Source: Bacillota bacterium
GTDB lineage: Bacteria; Bacillota; Clostridia; Christensenellales; Borkfalkiaceae
NCBI GenBank assembly: GCA_003343765.1
Contig: QAKO01000039.1
Location: 1-50,051 of the forward strand
DNA length: 50,051 bases
Reading direction: 5' to 3'
Shown here: piece after piece, positions 49,593 to 50,051 of the stretch
Numbering within the stretch: the stretch's first letter is position 1
Layout: each line of letters begins with the position of its first letter
The notes under the pieces: generated by a model
What the model was told of the DNA's origin: nothing
The model's database searches: none
The model's input: only the letters and a program-made list of their open reading frames with translations
Made by a program: the position numbers and the translations under genes

Positions 49593-50051
49593 TCACAGTT
49601 TCAGCTCTTCCGCATTTTCCAGCGTGATCCTGCCCGTCCTGCCTTTGCGGAAATCGTCCAGGATCGCCTTTGCGCCGCGCTCATAATCGAATTCGCCGCC
49701 GCGCAGCATAAACCCGCGCCTGCGGCAGACTTCTTCGTACATGGCAAGCGGCGAAGAAAAATCGGTGATCCCGTAACGCTCGCTTAAAAATTGCGGGTAC
49801 GTTGCCGCAAGTTCGCGCAAAAGTTCCAACGCAATATCGTCGAGATCGAGGATGTCGTCGTTGATACTTCCGATGTACGCGAGATGCTTTGCCAACTCCT
49901 GGTTTTCAAACGCGGGCGGCATCGTACCCGGCGTGTCGAGAAGTTCGAACCCCGCACAGCGGATCCACTGTTTACCGCGCGTGACACCCGCCTTATCGCC
50001 CGTAACGGCGCGCTTTTCGCCGCTCAGCGCGTTGATGACCGTGCTTTTGCC
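49593..50051 (-). CDS. rbgA: Ribosome-assembly GTPase RbgA (YlqF), C-terminal part
   Basis: The frame is open to the right edge, so the N-terminus and the circularly permuted G4/G5 motifs lie outside. Visible: P-loop end GKSTVINAL (G1), TGDKAGVTRG (G2) and LDTPGTMPP (G3), then the helical C-terminal domain with YGITDF. RbgA helps finish the 50S subunit. Upstream of rnhB by 70 nt on the same strand. Confidence 0.95.
   Translation of the reverse strand, partial: GKSTVINALSGEKRAVTGDKAGVTRGKQWIRCAGFELLDTPGTMPPAFENQELAKHLAYIGSINDDILDLDDIALELLRELAATYPQFLSERYGITDFSSPLAMYEEVCRRRGFMLRGGEFDYERGAKAILDDFRKGRTGRITLENAEELKL

Overview
This window looks like chromosome from a member of the Bacillota, class Clostridia, probably an uncultured gut lineage. 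The grounds are strong AGGAGG-type Shine-Dalgarno sites, sigma-A promoters of the TTGACA-17-TATAAT type, many lipoproteins, an HrcA/CIRCE heat-shock operator, an ECF RibU transporter under an FMN riboswitch, and HslUV next to TrmFO. Apart from the first ~3.7 kb and four isolated genes (araC, a pduB-like gene, a SLOG gene and a small lipoprotein gene), almost everything is read from the minus strand.

Left end (1-3684): accessory DNA, visibly AT-richer than the rest. It is the right-hand end of an integrated element. A 3' fragment of a tRNA-Leu(UAA) gene at 3630-3684, without its 5' half, marks the attachment site. Cargo: a promoter-ncRNA-terminator unit directly in front of a 328-codon helical protein with a HEPN-like R-x6-H motif, a 59-residue tandem-repeat protein, two XRE-type regulators and a SLOG-family protein. 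The ncRNA-toxin-like arrangement is the best candidate here for an undescribed defence or toxin-antitoxin system.

3.9-18.6 kb: a carbohydrate-use locus. A binding-protein ABC importer (binding protein and two permeases, no ATPase) leads an operon with two GH99/GH71-like lipoproteins and two large surface proteins that share an unusual GGCSS-plus-membrane C-terminus. A LacI-type regulator with the operator TTGACACGCGTCAA in front of itself and of the importer is the likely control. An AraC regulator and a repeat-bearing lipoprotein flank it.

18.9-30 kb: an orphan PduB-type microcompartment shell gene, a polysaccharide deacetylase, NADP-type isocitrate dehydrogenase, then an operon tsaE-tsaB-rimI-hydrolase-murF-ddl (tRNA t6A modification and cell wall), the FMN riboswitch-ribU unit, a decayed XRE gene with repeats, and a small membrane protein behind a G10 tract.

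30.3-38.2 kb: glyA; hisS-rseC-trxA; and a CIRCE-controlled trmFO-hslV-hslU heat-shock operon. A small lipoprotein is divergent from it.

38.4-50 kb: yifB-dprA-topA, a GT39-like membrane protein, a MATE exporter behind a structured leader resembling a guanidine-type riboswitch, rplS, and rbgA (cut by the window edge)-rnhB-yraN. A 17-bp tandem array lies in front of yifB.
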